DNA from: Timema cristinae
Taxonomy: Eukaryota > Arthropoda > Insecta > Phasmatodea > Timematidae
Assembly (NCBI GenBank): GCA_039000515.1
Contig: JBCFYV010009882.1
Location: forward strand, 57,029,277-57,093,276
Length of the DNA: 64,000 bases
Reading direction: 5' to 3'
Shown piece after piece: positions 23,640 to 35,006 of this stretch; within the stretch, counting starts at the first letter, position 1, and each line of letters starts with the position of its first letter. The notes beneath the pieces are model-generated. The model saw only the letters and a list, made by a program, of their open reading frames with translations, was not told where the DNA came from and did no database searches. Both the position numbers and the translations under genes were made by a program.

Positions 23640-23935
23640 ATGCCAAAAAATAAAGTGTTTGGAAGTGCATTATTAAGGCAGTAAATTTTACGAAACTTCC
23701 TGGAACAATCACAGATTTAGTTAGAGGCAAGGGACATGCTTCTTGTGGAAACTCTGAGTATTATGTAAATAATAGAGGAAATCTGAAGCAGGCCTCAAGT
23801 TTGACAGAGCCATCGTCGACACACTTTTTCAAATATTTCAATGCAGCTCTAGCTGTAAAGCAATCTAATGTATGTCAGCAATCCTAGAAAATCAAACTAA
23901 ATCCCTCCTAGATTTTGAGCTTAGTTCAGCCGAAC
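23640..23935 (+). pseudogene. Unrecognised decayed reading frame, about 105 codons
   Basis: An ATG at 23640 starts MPKNKVFGSALLRQ and stops. A frame offset from it, open from 23654 to the TAG at 23885, reads VNFTKLPGTITDLVRGKGHA, then STHFFKYFNAALAVKQSNV. One more frame change at the TAG continues as AILENQTKSLLDFELSSAEL and GPLISTGC before a TGA. Composition is protein-like (mixed polar and charged residues, few low-complexity runs), unlike chance frames in this window. I do not recognise the family. A transposon gene fragment or a processed pseudogene are both possible. Confidence 0.4.
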
Positions 23936-24144
23936 TTGGCCCACTGATTTCAACAGGATGTTGAGAAAAGCTTCTCATAACATAAAAATGTTTTTAAAAC
24001 AAAAGAACTAAATGTACACACGATTATTTAAAAAGGTTTGGTAATTAACAGTAATATTAAATAACGCACGTTTATAGAATAATAGATACTAGAATATAAA
24101 AATGTAAAAATTGATTTCATTAAGTATGTTTGTGTTCATTTTTA

Positions 24145-24250
24145 TTTTATAATGCCCATTTATTTGCCAATTTTTTTACTTTATAATTCCTATTTATGTG
24201 CATATTCTTACTTTATAATGTCTATTTATGCGCCGATTTTTAATTTATTA
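24145..24250 (+). repeat. Short tandem repeat, about 33 bp, three units
   Basis: TTTATAATGCCCATTTATTT, TTTATAATTCCTATTTATGT and TTTATAATGTCTATTTATGC begin near 24147, 24180 and 24212. The unit makes the plus-strand open frame repetitive in translation, so that frame is not a gene. Confidence 0.6.
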
Positions 24251-24359
24251 AGCATAATAATGTGCATTTTTTTGTTATTTTTATTGTTTATTGGCTTGTC
24301 TTTTTTTACATTTTTAGTGCATTTCAATACGACCGCTACTTACAAACTATATTAATGGG

Positions 24360-27300
24360 AAATATTGCAAGGCAATCTTGCTACCATGCGGTTTAGACCA
24401 AAAGTGAACATTTATCTATTTAAAATGTATATGATTTTAGTGTTATCATAAAAGTGGAAAACTATCTCTATAAAATGTGAAAGAAAAAGCTAGTAGAATT
24501 TTTGCACTAAAAGAAACAATGAAATAATGAAATTGAATAGAATTATTATTAAAAATAATAGGCTAAATTCTGCCATACTTATACCTTCACCTTAAGTGTA
24601 AATTTAATTAAAAGTCTATGAACTATTCAAACATTTCCTACATTTTTGAGTCTTTCTTAAGAAAACTAAATGTAATGATTTAAATAAACATATTTTTTAG
24701 CAAAGACTTGAAAAACTATTTTTTTCTAGTTAAAAATTGGAGTCGAAAACAGTGCCTGCACAACTTATTTTAAATAGTTTTTAACTCTTATGTTAATAAT
24801 ATAACTATGGGGAGAGTACGGACCAGATGTGGCAAACAAAATTGATGGTATTTAAAAGAAATAATAATTAATAAATAGCATTAAATATTAAACACATAAC
24901 ATATTTAATTAATATTAATATGGATCCATTCATTTTATTTGTAGAGTAAATTGTCAAATTTGTACAATAAAAGTATTCATCGCAAGTTTTATAATCCTAT
25001 TTTGCTGAAATAAACTTTATATTGATTTTATTTTGTAGTATTAATCAACTAAAAAATACACATATTTCTTCAATAATTCCTCTACAAACATTTAAATACA
25101 AATCTGTCCAGTTCTATCTGCCCTTCTTTACCTGTATTTCTTGTTCTCTTCCACTAAGGATCTATCCGCTACTACCACTGCTGCTGTTTGATGCTTCCTC
25201 ACGTGACACTTTGCTCATCTGTCCGTCTCCTTTATTGATCCAACCGCAGCACAATCTACAGGAACACACACATACACAACACATTTCTGCTACTGTAGGA
25301 CGTCAAATGACATCCCTTGCTCTCCCCCTCCCATTCCTTCTCTTATACCTTGTTCCTTCCCTCTCTTATTTCGCCCCTTCGACGTACAAACTACCCTTTG
25401 CCTTCTTCCCCGCGTTATCCTTTAGAATGGTTGTATGTACGTAGCACGCCAATCCTATGTTTCCTCACTATGTGTAAGTCAATGGATAGTACGGAGAATA
25501 ATCCCTACTATCTAGTATAGCAATGATAAATCATCAATTTTATCTCTTTAAAACAGCGATCTTTGATTTTTTTTTTCTATCTATGAATTTATTAAATTCT
25601 AGGATCATTGCAGAGATGACTGCAGATTATCTAGATAAAATTTATTTAAAAATTACTTCAAAAAGTTTTCTAAAATAAGTCTTTATTTGACTTGATATTT
25701 ATTTATAGGTTTATTCATGAAAGGCTTCCAAAGTTTCTCTGTGCTTAATTCAAAACAAAACGTATATTTTTCCCCTTAGAACAACGATGAGAACTTTAAA
25801 ACGACTCTTCACCCTGAGCTATATCTATATTCTACCATACAGCCTAAATAAGAATAGAGTTATTATTTTTAACCAAAAATGAATATTTTATACATCCATA
25901 TACATTCAAATTCAAATTAAAATATCAATGATGATATAAAAGATGATTAATTGAAGGCCTACATAAGAGCCACAGAGCAAAAAAAGATGGAAATTCCATA
26001 GAAAATTTGGGCTCTCATTGGAAGTTATTATTTTTGTTGACATCCTGGACTTCCAGACAATAAAATAAGGATTAGTTTGTTAAAATAGGTTCAGACATTT
26101 ACTGGTAATATTAATTACCCAAAATGGGCTTATCAAATTATATTTACACTCAAACTTGGTTATAACAAACACCAAAAGACTGAAAAAATGTCCTCTTTAA
26201 AACCATTATTCGATATTTTAGTGACGAGTTAGATATATCTTCTGTTATTTAAAATTATCATTTTAATTATTTATAGATATATCCAAAAAACCAAAGAAAT
26301 TGAGAGAAAAAATATATAAATACCTGTACATTCCTAAATATCATTAGTATCAATATGATTTGTATAATCTACAATAAACATTATATTAAACACAATTAAT
26401 TTATCCGTATGTACAAAAAATATTTATTAATATTAATCTAAAATTTAATTAGTATATATTTATGAATTTTAAAATTGTTTTTGTAAAGATTTCACTTTAA
26501 TATTTTTCACATTTATTATGTTTCCGACTGAAGAGTTTGTTTTTAACTTATTTAACAATTTAGTCAGTGTTAAGGTTAAGTGGGGTAGCAAGGCTGGTTG
26601 ATAGACACTGGATAGTTGGGTGAGGGGGTGGGGGTTCAGGTATACATGGAATTCTTGTAATAGACAAAAATAAAAAATGATGACTTAGCCTTTATGACAG
26701 CCTGCAATGGATTATAGACAAGGTTATGGCATGTCCATAATCACATAGTTTTTTTATATAAAATGTAGGTCACCCATTTTATTTTTGTCTATTTTAAGAT
26801 TAGGGTGTTTCCATTTAAATCCATAATGATTAATTTTATGTAATGTACTTAGTGAATCCAATAATGGACAAAACGTTAAAAAAATATTGATTTACTATAG
26901 CAATAAATGGACTAGCAGCTATATGTTGATAAATAATATTACCAATACATTTTGGACCCATACGACATTATTTTATATCCACAAGTTTCTATATTAATTT
27001 ATTAAGAAAGTTAAATCTTAATTTGTATTTTTATATGGTAAAATGTTTGACAAATTTTGATCTTTAAAATAAATATTTTAAAAACAAGAAAATATTAATT
27101 TTATTGTTCTGAAAAATGTAAATAAAATTTTTGTAAAGGGAGTATTGTAAAATTGAATGAATACATACATTTACTTAGACCAACTAAATTTGATTTTTCA
27201 AAAAAGTACTTCATTAAGTAAAATAATTGATTAAAAAAACAGAATGAGTCACCCACTTTGAAGTTTCCTTAAGTATGTATGCCAGGTTTCAACCTCCTAG

Positions 27301-27520
27301 TGTTGTAGATTATGTAGCTAGCCACACAGATGTTCATGTATGTTTAAGATGCCAGTCACAGTTAAGGTATAAAATTGCACATCATAAAGTTTTCCATAAT
27401 ATTTTACCTTCTCATAGAAATGTATATTTCTTGGTTTTGTAAACGCCCATGCCACTGGTCGTGTATTTTTAAAATGTCAGATTCACTTAATATGTCTAAG
27501 TTAAAAATACGACTTACTCA
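24360..27520. other. Long AT-rich intergenic stretch
   Basis: At 25100-25440 a pyrimidine-rich, GC-richer block has a 140-residue plus-strand open frame full of Leu, Pro, Phe and Ser; its composition follows base bias and no domain is visible. Elsewhere nothing was seen. Confidence 0.4.
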
Positions 27521-27764
27521 CACTCACTTATCTGGCCTAATATTCTAGGGTGCTACTCTCGCAATGCACTACGGTCCCCATGACGGGGAGATCAAGGTTC
27601 AAATATAGTTTGGGTGTACTGAGGGTGGTTTTTCCACTCTACCTCCATGCAAAGGCTGGTACTCTTCTGTTAAATATAACCTTACAAATACCCAACACCA
27701 CTATCTAATTTAGAGTACATACCCATTCAACCCGAGTTGATAGTAAGACATGGTGCTAAAAAAA
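27521..27764 (+). mobile_element. SINE family B, diverged copy
   Basis: Head with CCATGACGGGGAGATCAAGG and TTCAAATATAG, body TGTACTGAGGGTGGTTTTTC and CCACTCTACCTCCATGCAAA, tail CAACCCGAGTTGATAGTAAG ACATGGTGCTAA. Order and orientation match the better copy at 48217. Confidence 0.72.
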
Positions 27765-28330
27765 ATGAAGTTCAAATCATCAAGTTTTCCTAAGAAACAT
27801 AATATACCTATGCCTATTGTCCGCTATTATATTTCTTGTATTTTTAGTTATCCACACAAGTTATATTGTTTTAGACTTCAGGAACGCAGTTTAACCCATC
27901 TTACCCTAAGTAAATAATTTCTATATATAAATAATCAATGGATGTATAGTATAAGGCATCTGGTTTTCAATATATAATTCAAAAAATACTTTTAAGGTAC
28001 AATTCTTAAGGATATTAAAACAAATTATGTGAAGATTCTTAGCCTTGTAGTTAAAGTATTAGCACATTTATCTTATGTGTGTACTTTGAAACTCAAAATA
28101 ATCATGATGTGCCTTTTGTTAGAAGAAATCATCTGTTTTTCTAAATACTTATCTATTTAAAAGTTATATAAAATTACTAAACGATATATAACTCTATATG
28201 AGTATGTGAAAACAAATAATATTAAAATAGCTCATTTTACTCACTAAGATGAAAACTTATTAAATAAAAATTAACAATAACTTAAAGATAGATTTCTCCA
28301 GTATATCTATGTGGAGTTTATATAGAGATC

Positions 28331-28560
28331 TGATACCTTAGCTCAGTCAGTAGTATGTCTGTCTACTGGACTAAGGGTCCTGGGCTAGATTCATTTCATG
28401 GCCGAAAATGCATCATTGTTGAAATGTAGGTTTAAATTTTACAAGTGATGAATTAATGGCCGGGGACTGTATGTTGTGCTTGTCCTGGTATTAAGTTGTA
28501 ATGTAAAGCATATGATGCTATGACAGGCCTAGCCGGCCAGTAGAGGAGAGTATATGTTTT
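28331..28560 (+). mobile_element. SINE family C
   Basis: A tRNA-like head (GATACCTTAGCTCAGTCAGT, then CTGGACTAAGGGTCCTGGGC and TAGATTC) provides A-box and B-box-like segments. The body TAATGGCCGGGGACTGTATG then TTGTGCTTGTCCTGG is shared with the minus-strand copy at 22925. The TAGCTCAGTC start is what many real tRNAs have, but the 3' acceptor half is missing, so it is not a tRNA gene. Confidence 0.65.
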
Positions 28561-30060
28561 GAATAAAAAAACTTACCCAGGCCATAGGAGGGAAACAGTT
28601 ATGCATCTCAGGTAAAAGTCAATATAGATAATTCTTCTAGTTGATCCAAGTTTGTTAGAAGTTTTATCCTTAGATACATATTGACACCTACTAAGAAATA
28701 TGTATTACTTGCAGTTTGGCCCGTTCTTCGTACCGTTAAGCAGTACCAAAGCTATACCAAATTAGTTCTTCAACATTGGGTTTCTTACTTTTTGATACTT
28801 CCTCGTTGTGCAATCCAAAGATAGTCAATGAAATGACAAATCACGCATGGGAATTAATAAATAATCATAAATTAAATATTTGAGAAAAAATATATCCTTG
28901 TCCACAGACAGAATGCACAAACAAACCCAATCCGTTAACAGTGAAATATATATACCAATACGCAATCATAAAATAAAATAAATCAATTATTATACATTGT
29001 TACAGAAACATGTTGAAAAGAAGAGATTTACAGTTCACCAAATAGTATAAATAAATAATATACTATTTTGCAGAAACATACTGAAGAGTTTGCATACCTG
29101 CTTTGGTGACCAGGTGTACTGAGGGTAGTTTTCCTAAATTGTGAAATGATTTCAATATACACCTTACAAATCTAAATCTTATTTCAAATTGAAAATAAGC
29201 TATTAATTTAATTTTTGTGAAATTTTGGAAGACTAATTTCACAAGTCGCCTTTCAAAATTAAGAACCCAGAGTAAAAAAACCTGATAAATCACATTTATG
29301 GAATTTTACAGGAGACCATTTTGAAAATTCAAGATACGTGAATACTTATCTTTTTATGGATTTTTATAGTTCTAGCTTTCATATCGTGTCTTGGTGATAT
29401 TATAACACATTATTCACTGGTATGAATGCATTACTCCAAAAAATACTTTTTATATTTGATTTTTTACAACTAGAATATCATATAATTGGGAAGAGCCTGA
29501 TATTTACAGGGTTTATCAAATTTTTACTATGTTTTTCCTATGACTACATAAGGAGTAGAAGAAATCATCTCCTTCGACGTATTAGGGCTTTTGTTTTATC
29601 CAGATGAGGGTTGGGATTGAGGTTAATTAGGCAAGTAAGGATGAAATCACTGTTTAAATTGTATTTTATTTATTTTACAAATTAATGTCAGTATTTTAAT
29701 ATTACAAAATCTATTCTTACAATAAATCATACAATTTTTTTTAAGTGAGAAGTGTTTTCATCAGTGTTCTAACGGGGAAGATGATCAAAGTAAGTTTGAA
29801 TATTTCTACAACAAAATAGTTAAAGGTGCTGTAGAATGTAGATCCTTGTACTTCTCGTAGGAAATTTTAAGGAAACAAAAAATTTGAATAAATTAATACA
29901 GTGATGTGAATATGCCTATGCTATTTTGCTCCTTTAATCTTCATGATTATTTCATGTAAAAAATCATCGTTAAAATAACACAAAATTCTTTATAAATAAA
30001 TTTAGCTTAATAAATTTTAAGTTATGAAATAACGTTAATATACCTTCGTAGTGTACAGAT
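28561..30060. other. AT-rich intergenic DNA
   Basis: No recognised feature. GTGTACTGAGGGTAGTTTTC near 29112 is a short piece of SINE family B body. Confidence 0.4.
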
Positions 30061-30074
30061 GGCAAGATCATCTC

Positions 30075-31440
30075 ACCCTCTCTCTTGATTCATGTTCTGT
30101 TAGCAGAGTAGCTCCCTTTTTCTTTGGTGGAACCAAGTAAGCTTGCTCGTAGAAACCATTGTAGACCGTTCGAAAGCTGACCGAGGCTGTATGATCTCGT
30201 GTGACCTCCAGCTCCCATACAGTCCTGTAGTGAAAAACAAGCTTTTTCTTTTAGATGTGGTCCAGATAGGTTGACCATCTTTTGATGTATTCAGGCTGCT
30301 CTTCAACAATGATGATCTAAAAAGTTGAAGGAATTCTCCGTGCATCTCGGAAAACGTGATGCCAGTCCTTGGGTAACTCAGCTTCTTCTCCCTGCTCGAT
30401 TAAACTTATGTTCTTATCGCATTCTAAATACGAATGCTCCCTTATGGATAATTCAGTCACTTTTAATAGTGCACAAAATGAGGGAAGAATCTGAATATAG
30501 ATACATTTTATTTTTGCCCTCAACATGAGTCGCAAAAATCTCAAGATGTCTTGATTTGCGGATCCATAAAGTTGTATATAAAATGATGAAGGAAAGAACA
30601 GACCTCGTATGCTCCTTTCCGCTTGATTTTCTCTGGTTACATATAACAATATCTATCTCCTGTTGCAAGCACGTAAACATTGAAAATAAAAAGAGATAGT
30701 TGCCAGTGATAGTAAAGATTATTGGTCTTAATGTTAGGGCATGGAAAGTTTGTACTCTAGTTCATAGAAATTGCAAACTCTTAGAGAGGTTATCATACAA
30801 TCTTTCTTAGTTTTACTATTCCTATCGTAGAACACTTGCTGCTTTTTCAGGTGGAGCTGGTGTTTATTTCAAGTATAAGAAGTTCAGAACGAAGCACAGT
30901 CTTTCTTTCTTCTGCAGCTGTTGCAGCTATATCCTTCTACAATTCATTTTTCTTGGACTTATACTCATCACAGGAACTATAAGTATCACACTACGGGTAG
31001 CCGAAACTTACATTAAAGTCAACATTAAAGATTGTACGATATGTTTCATAAGACACTTTCTGTTCTGGAAACTTTTCCTTGAACATTTCAAACATTTTTC
31101 TTATGTTAAAGGATTCAGGTAAGTATTTTTTCTCAAATTATAATGGCTGTTTCAGATTTAAATGAAGTTATATACTGGTGAATCCCATTACGGGCGTGAG
31201 GGCGTGTTATGTGTTTCCCTCTCTTGTCTCGTTGGACTTTGTTTTCTTGCTTTAGAGACTGTAGTCTGTAGTCTAGTTTACGCTTTCGAATACAGTGTAA
31301 AAACATGATCGCTGACTTGCAAACATATATTTCTTGGACACCTTCAACAATGTGGACATAAAATCTGTAAGAAACCTACTGAAAATCTTCCTTTTCCTCA
31401 TCTTTCCTCGGTCGTTTCCGCTGCAGTGGGACCGCTGTGA
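30075..31440 (-). pseudogene. Decayed gene resembling DUF7869-type, transposon-related proteins
   Basis: Several minus-strand blocks, in order but in changing frames and with stops, follow the layout I recall for a family of large arthropod proteins annotated DUF7869 and thought to derive from a transposon. Near 31380-31170: YRFYVHIVEGVQEIYVCKSA, then DKRGKHITRPHA. Near 31125-30960: LPESFNIRKMFEMFKEKFPE, then YETYRTIFNVDFNVSFGYP, a stop, and CDTYSSCDEYKSKKNEL. Near 30620-30520: HTRSVLSFIILY and HLEIFATHVEGKNKMY. Near 30460-30320: IREHSYLECDKN and AELPKDWHHVFRDARRIPS. Relatives have a DxCxGQNKN-type motif where FATHVEGKNKM lies, so the presumed active site is lost. No ends were found. Confidence 0.65.
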
Positions 31441-31889
31441 TTAGCCCACTAAGAGACAGATTAATCTCATCATGGCTTAGAAATTCATTCATATGCTTGA
31501 TGATAAGTTTCTTACTTTACGTGAAAACACTTTTTTCTACACTTACATGGTTCTCCTCTTTAATGTGATTGCAATCTCAAGCGTTTTTTGGCAGGTTTTT
31601 TTAAATGAAAAGCAACTACTTGACTGCTTTGTAAGCGGTGGCATATTAATTACGAAAAAAAGGTTGTATGGTTTCCTGGACTTGCCACGTTATTCCCAGT
31701 TTTATATGGACTTATAAGCTTTCCCCTGTAGTGGTATTCTAATATTGTAAATATCTATGGCCTCCTCGTGTTTCCCCCCAGTTTAATGAAACATTCGTAA
31801 AATATAGTGGTTGAACTAATAAATGGCATTGAATCAGAAAATCTAGGATTTTGGCCTCATCAAGTTTTCCCCTAGACTCTTAAAATCAT

Positions 31890-32700
31890 AAACATTTAAC
31901 ATTAATTTGTATATTGGAGTATACCCTCTACATTCCTAGCAAATTTCAATTTTCTGCCTCACATTTTATGTGTTGTTTCCTTTTTAATCAAATCCCCACT
32001 TCCTTCCTGATTAAATAAATTGAAAATCTTCAGTCCTATATGATTAATTGAAAGGTTCTTTATAAATTCCTACAAAATTTCAGATTTGAACAACACAGAA
32101 AACTAGTTGTTTCTATAATATTTTGAAATTTAACAACGCCTACTTAGAATTTAAGATTAGTATAGTTATATGGAGGTGTACTTTTACCTGACTGCGAAAT
32201 TTAAAATTTTCTTCCAAACCTATAAGAGATATTTCTGTTTATAACCCTCTATTACCTTAGCCATGAAATGTCCTAATTTTAGATTTTTATGGCTATAAGG
32301 TTCTTATAAGACAAGTTCGTGACTATCATGCCTAGTAAAATTTAAAATTACAAGACCAAGGGATTTGAGAAACATAGTGATGAGTGAGTCAATGGGTCCC
32401 ATGACTTTCTGCCACTCTCCACCTTCATAGGAAAGCAAATTTGAAAAGCACACAATCTATCTCCCCCAATTCTAGAAAGTATATTATATTTTAAATTTCT
32501 AGTATCTATGCACATTGGTTCATAATACACATCAGTGAATTTTGAAAACTTTCAACCCTTCTTTTTCACCCCTCAAAGAACAAATTCCACTAAACCCTGT
32601 CTTTTGTCTTGCCTGGGGATTAAAAGAAAACTTCAGGTATTATTTAAAGTTACCAGACCTAGGGTCTGGGAAAATTCATTGACGAGTGTGTGATCAGGTT
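31890..32700 (-). repeat. Degenerate repeat, about 140-bp spacing
   Basis: The phrase CATGCCTAGTAAAATTTAAA and its variants (CATTCCTAGCAAATTTCAAT near 31934, CCTACAAAATTTCAGATTTG near 32070, CTGCGAAATTTAAAATTTTC near 32192) recur about every 120-145 bp. On the minus strand these read as a GAAATTTGAAACTTGGCATG-like core, the same core that appears on the plus strand around 58.8-61.6 kb. Confidence 0.45.
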
Positions 32701-33360
32701 TTGCTTTACATATATATATATATATTTATTTATTTATTTTCCAGCCAATATCCCGTGCTCCACCCAGTTTATTTAAATTTAGTAGATTATCTATACATGT
32801 GGAGATTACTTTATTTTTAATACGGGAATAATGTTGGATATGTGATTGTTATGAAATACTTCTTAAGATTACTTCGGAGTTCATGATAGAATGAAGTACT
32901 CTAAGAGATATTATTAGAACTCTGAAGCCTGTTTATGTTTCCAAACAATTTTTATAGATCATTTTTCAATTGATGAGAAAATATTTTTTTATGAGATCCG
33001 ATTGGCAAATTATTCAAAATTAAATTTTATGAAAACAATTTTTTGACCCAAAGATTATAACTCAATCAACTTCAAATTTTATTAAAATAATATTTCCAGC
33101 CTAATGAAGTTCCTGTAAACTAAGATATAAAATAATTTAATATGATTACTCGTAAATAAAGTGTATATATAATATTTTTGATGTAAAATCGTCTGAGATA
33201 AAATTTTAAATGTTGAGAATTTATTTTGTTATAAAAGTTATATCACTGGACATAAGTAATACATTTTTAATATGGTTGTATTCTGATGATAGACAAGGTA
33301 AATACAACATTATTTGAGATAGTTAATTCATATTGTCATTGTAAGGTGTGTTTAAATAGT
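32701..33360. other. AT-rich spacer with a short (TA)n run
   Basis: A TA run followed by TTTA units lies at about 32708-32740. Nothing else was recognised. Confidence 0.4.
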
Positions 33361-33479
33361 ATATACATTTAGACTAAATTATAAGTGATGTATTATTGTA
33401 AACTGCATATCAGGTGGATCTTATGGCCAAGGTCAATATAGAGTTCTGGTAGCATGCTAATTGATTTTCTGTATAAATG

Positions 33480-34425
33480 TTATGTAGCGTACTTTGCCAC
33501 GTGAATGGATCGTGGATTTGAAACTGGATCTCGGACCGAGGAGTTCGCTCCACAGCACCTCAGTCATGATAGTAAGTAAGTCAGGGTTAATAAGTTTAGA
33601 TCATAGTACCGGATGCCGTGTCTCTGTATTAATTGTGTGAATAAAACAAACTAATCAAACGGAAGTGTACGTCATTGGTATTATTTGGAAGCACTCTCTT
33701 CAAAGACGAGGTTCATGAATTTGAGGCAAAACTAAGCCCAACATGGGTGTGCCTACATACTGCGTTGACCCCTAGGAAACACCCCGAGCTCGTAAGGGGC
33801 AAAGCACAGTTGGGCCAAGTCCACAAACAGTCGGGGCAAGTAATCAAATACTCATTGGAGAGCTAGATGGGTTTTTTATATGAGTTTGGGCATCCGGTAC
33901 TCTCGTATCACTTAATATAATATTAAGACTGACTCATCCGATATCATGATTGAGGTCTCGTGGAGTAACCTCATCACTCCGAGGTCCACTTTCAAGTTCA
34001 CGATCCCACAGTCCGAATTTCGGTTCACACTCAGGTGGACGGTCCAAGAACCAACCCTGGCTACGCAAAGAATCACGCCATGAACTGCACTCTGACATCC
34101 GACAAGGGAGGAGTGGAGGTATAAATCGAGTCACACAGTGTCACAATGTTTTGATTAACTATGTCTTTCATCATATCTTAACTGAGTGAATAGTACAGCT
34201 GATGGCTGAAACATGTTTATCCCTTCAATCGTACCTCAGCTGAATGAATAATACTTATGATAACTGATATGGTAGCCACTTGTTAGATTTTCATAGGCAC
34301 CGGACATTTAAACGAGTAGGCACCTAACAAGTATGGCTGGTTACGGGGCTCAGCCGAACATGCGAAGGGGGAAGGGCAAACCCTAAACTAGGACCATCTG
34401 CACATGTGCAAGAACGCTATATAAC
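33480..34425. other. GC-richer block of unknown nature next to the hAT element
   Basis: Base composition rises clearly. AGTACCGGATGCC (33605-33617) faces GGCATCCGGTACT (33889-33901), and a stem pairs AGCCACTTGTTAG near 34270 with CTAACAAGTATGGCT near 34325. Open frames of 60-79 codons lie on both strands at 33934-34189 without recognisable motif. It may be part of an old LTR or DNA element into which the hAT copy inserted. I cannot assign it. Confidence 0.35.
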
Positions 34426-34426
34426 C

Positions 34427-35006
34427 CAGCGACTCTTAACCGGGGGGGCCTCGAAAAAAAAAATCACAAAGTTATTTGCCTATTACTGAATTAAATTATC
34501 TTAAATTTTACTTTTTGAAAGAAATATTTAAATGATCATGAGCATTTAAGTACAATAGATTCTCGATTTTCCGGGGTAATGGAGGGGAGGGGAAACACGG
34601 ATGATAGAAATAATGGATGGTACAAGTAATCCCAATCTGTTTACCAACGCCATTCAAAATTTGTTGCCCTTTGGTTCCACCTATTTATGTGAAAAGGAAT
34701 TTTCTACAATGGTAAATATTAAAACGAAGCAGCGAAATTGACTCATGAATGTGAATATCCTTAAGTAATACAATTGAAACAAGAATAGACAAATTAGTGG
34801 TGAGTGTTCAACAGCAGAGGTCCCATTTAATACATTTAAGTAAGTTAAATTCTATTTTTCAATTTGTTTGTTTTTATAATCAGTAAATATAGCCAATATT
34901 TTATAATATATCTTAATGATTATTATGTTAGTAAGAACTATGGGGCCAAAAAAATATTTTATGATATTTAGGGGGGCCGCGAGTAATAAAAGTTTAAGAA
35001 CCACTG
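34427..35006 (+). mobile_element. hAT deletion derivative (580 bp)
   Basis: The left end CAGCGACTCTTAA and the reverse complement of the right end CAGTGGTTCTTAA agree at 10 of 13 positions and match the CAGnG start of many hAT inverted repeats; G-rich runs follow inside both ends. Flanking 8-mers ATATAACC and CTCTAAGC agree at only 5 positions, so the target duplication is decayed. Inside, at about 34640-34740, the plus strand reads LPFGSTYLCEKEFSTMVNIK then TKQRN and a stop, the conserved C-terminal dimerisation region of hAT transposases. The rest of the gene is deleted. Confidence 0.75.
34632..34830 (+). pseudogene. hAT transposase C-terminal fragment
   Basis: The frame TNAIQNLLPFGSTYLCEKEF continuing STMVNIKTKQRN corresponds to the hATC (dimerisation) region of ZBED-like hAT transposases, where LPFxxxYLCExxFSxMxxIKTKxRN is typical. 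It is followed by stop codons; the catalytic DDE part and the BED zinc finger are absent. Confidence 0.72.

Noticed and set aside
25022..25444. 140-codon plus-strand frame
   Set aside because: Leu/Pro/Phe/Ser-rich translation reflects a pyrimidine-rich strand; no domain, no start context, no splice support.
28331..28402. Possible functional tRNA gene
   Set aside because: The head looks like a tRNA but the 3' acceptor half does not pair, and the sequence continues into a SINE body shared with another copy.
33348..33675. Possible LTR (TG...CA with AATAAA-like signal and a TTGG after it)
   Set aside because: No second copy in the window, no defined ends and no coding neighbour; too weak to annotate.
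33934..34189. Overlapping 66- and 79-codon frames
   Set aside because: Both strands are open at once with no motif; kept only as an unexplained GC-rich block.
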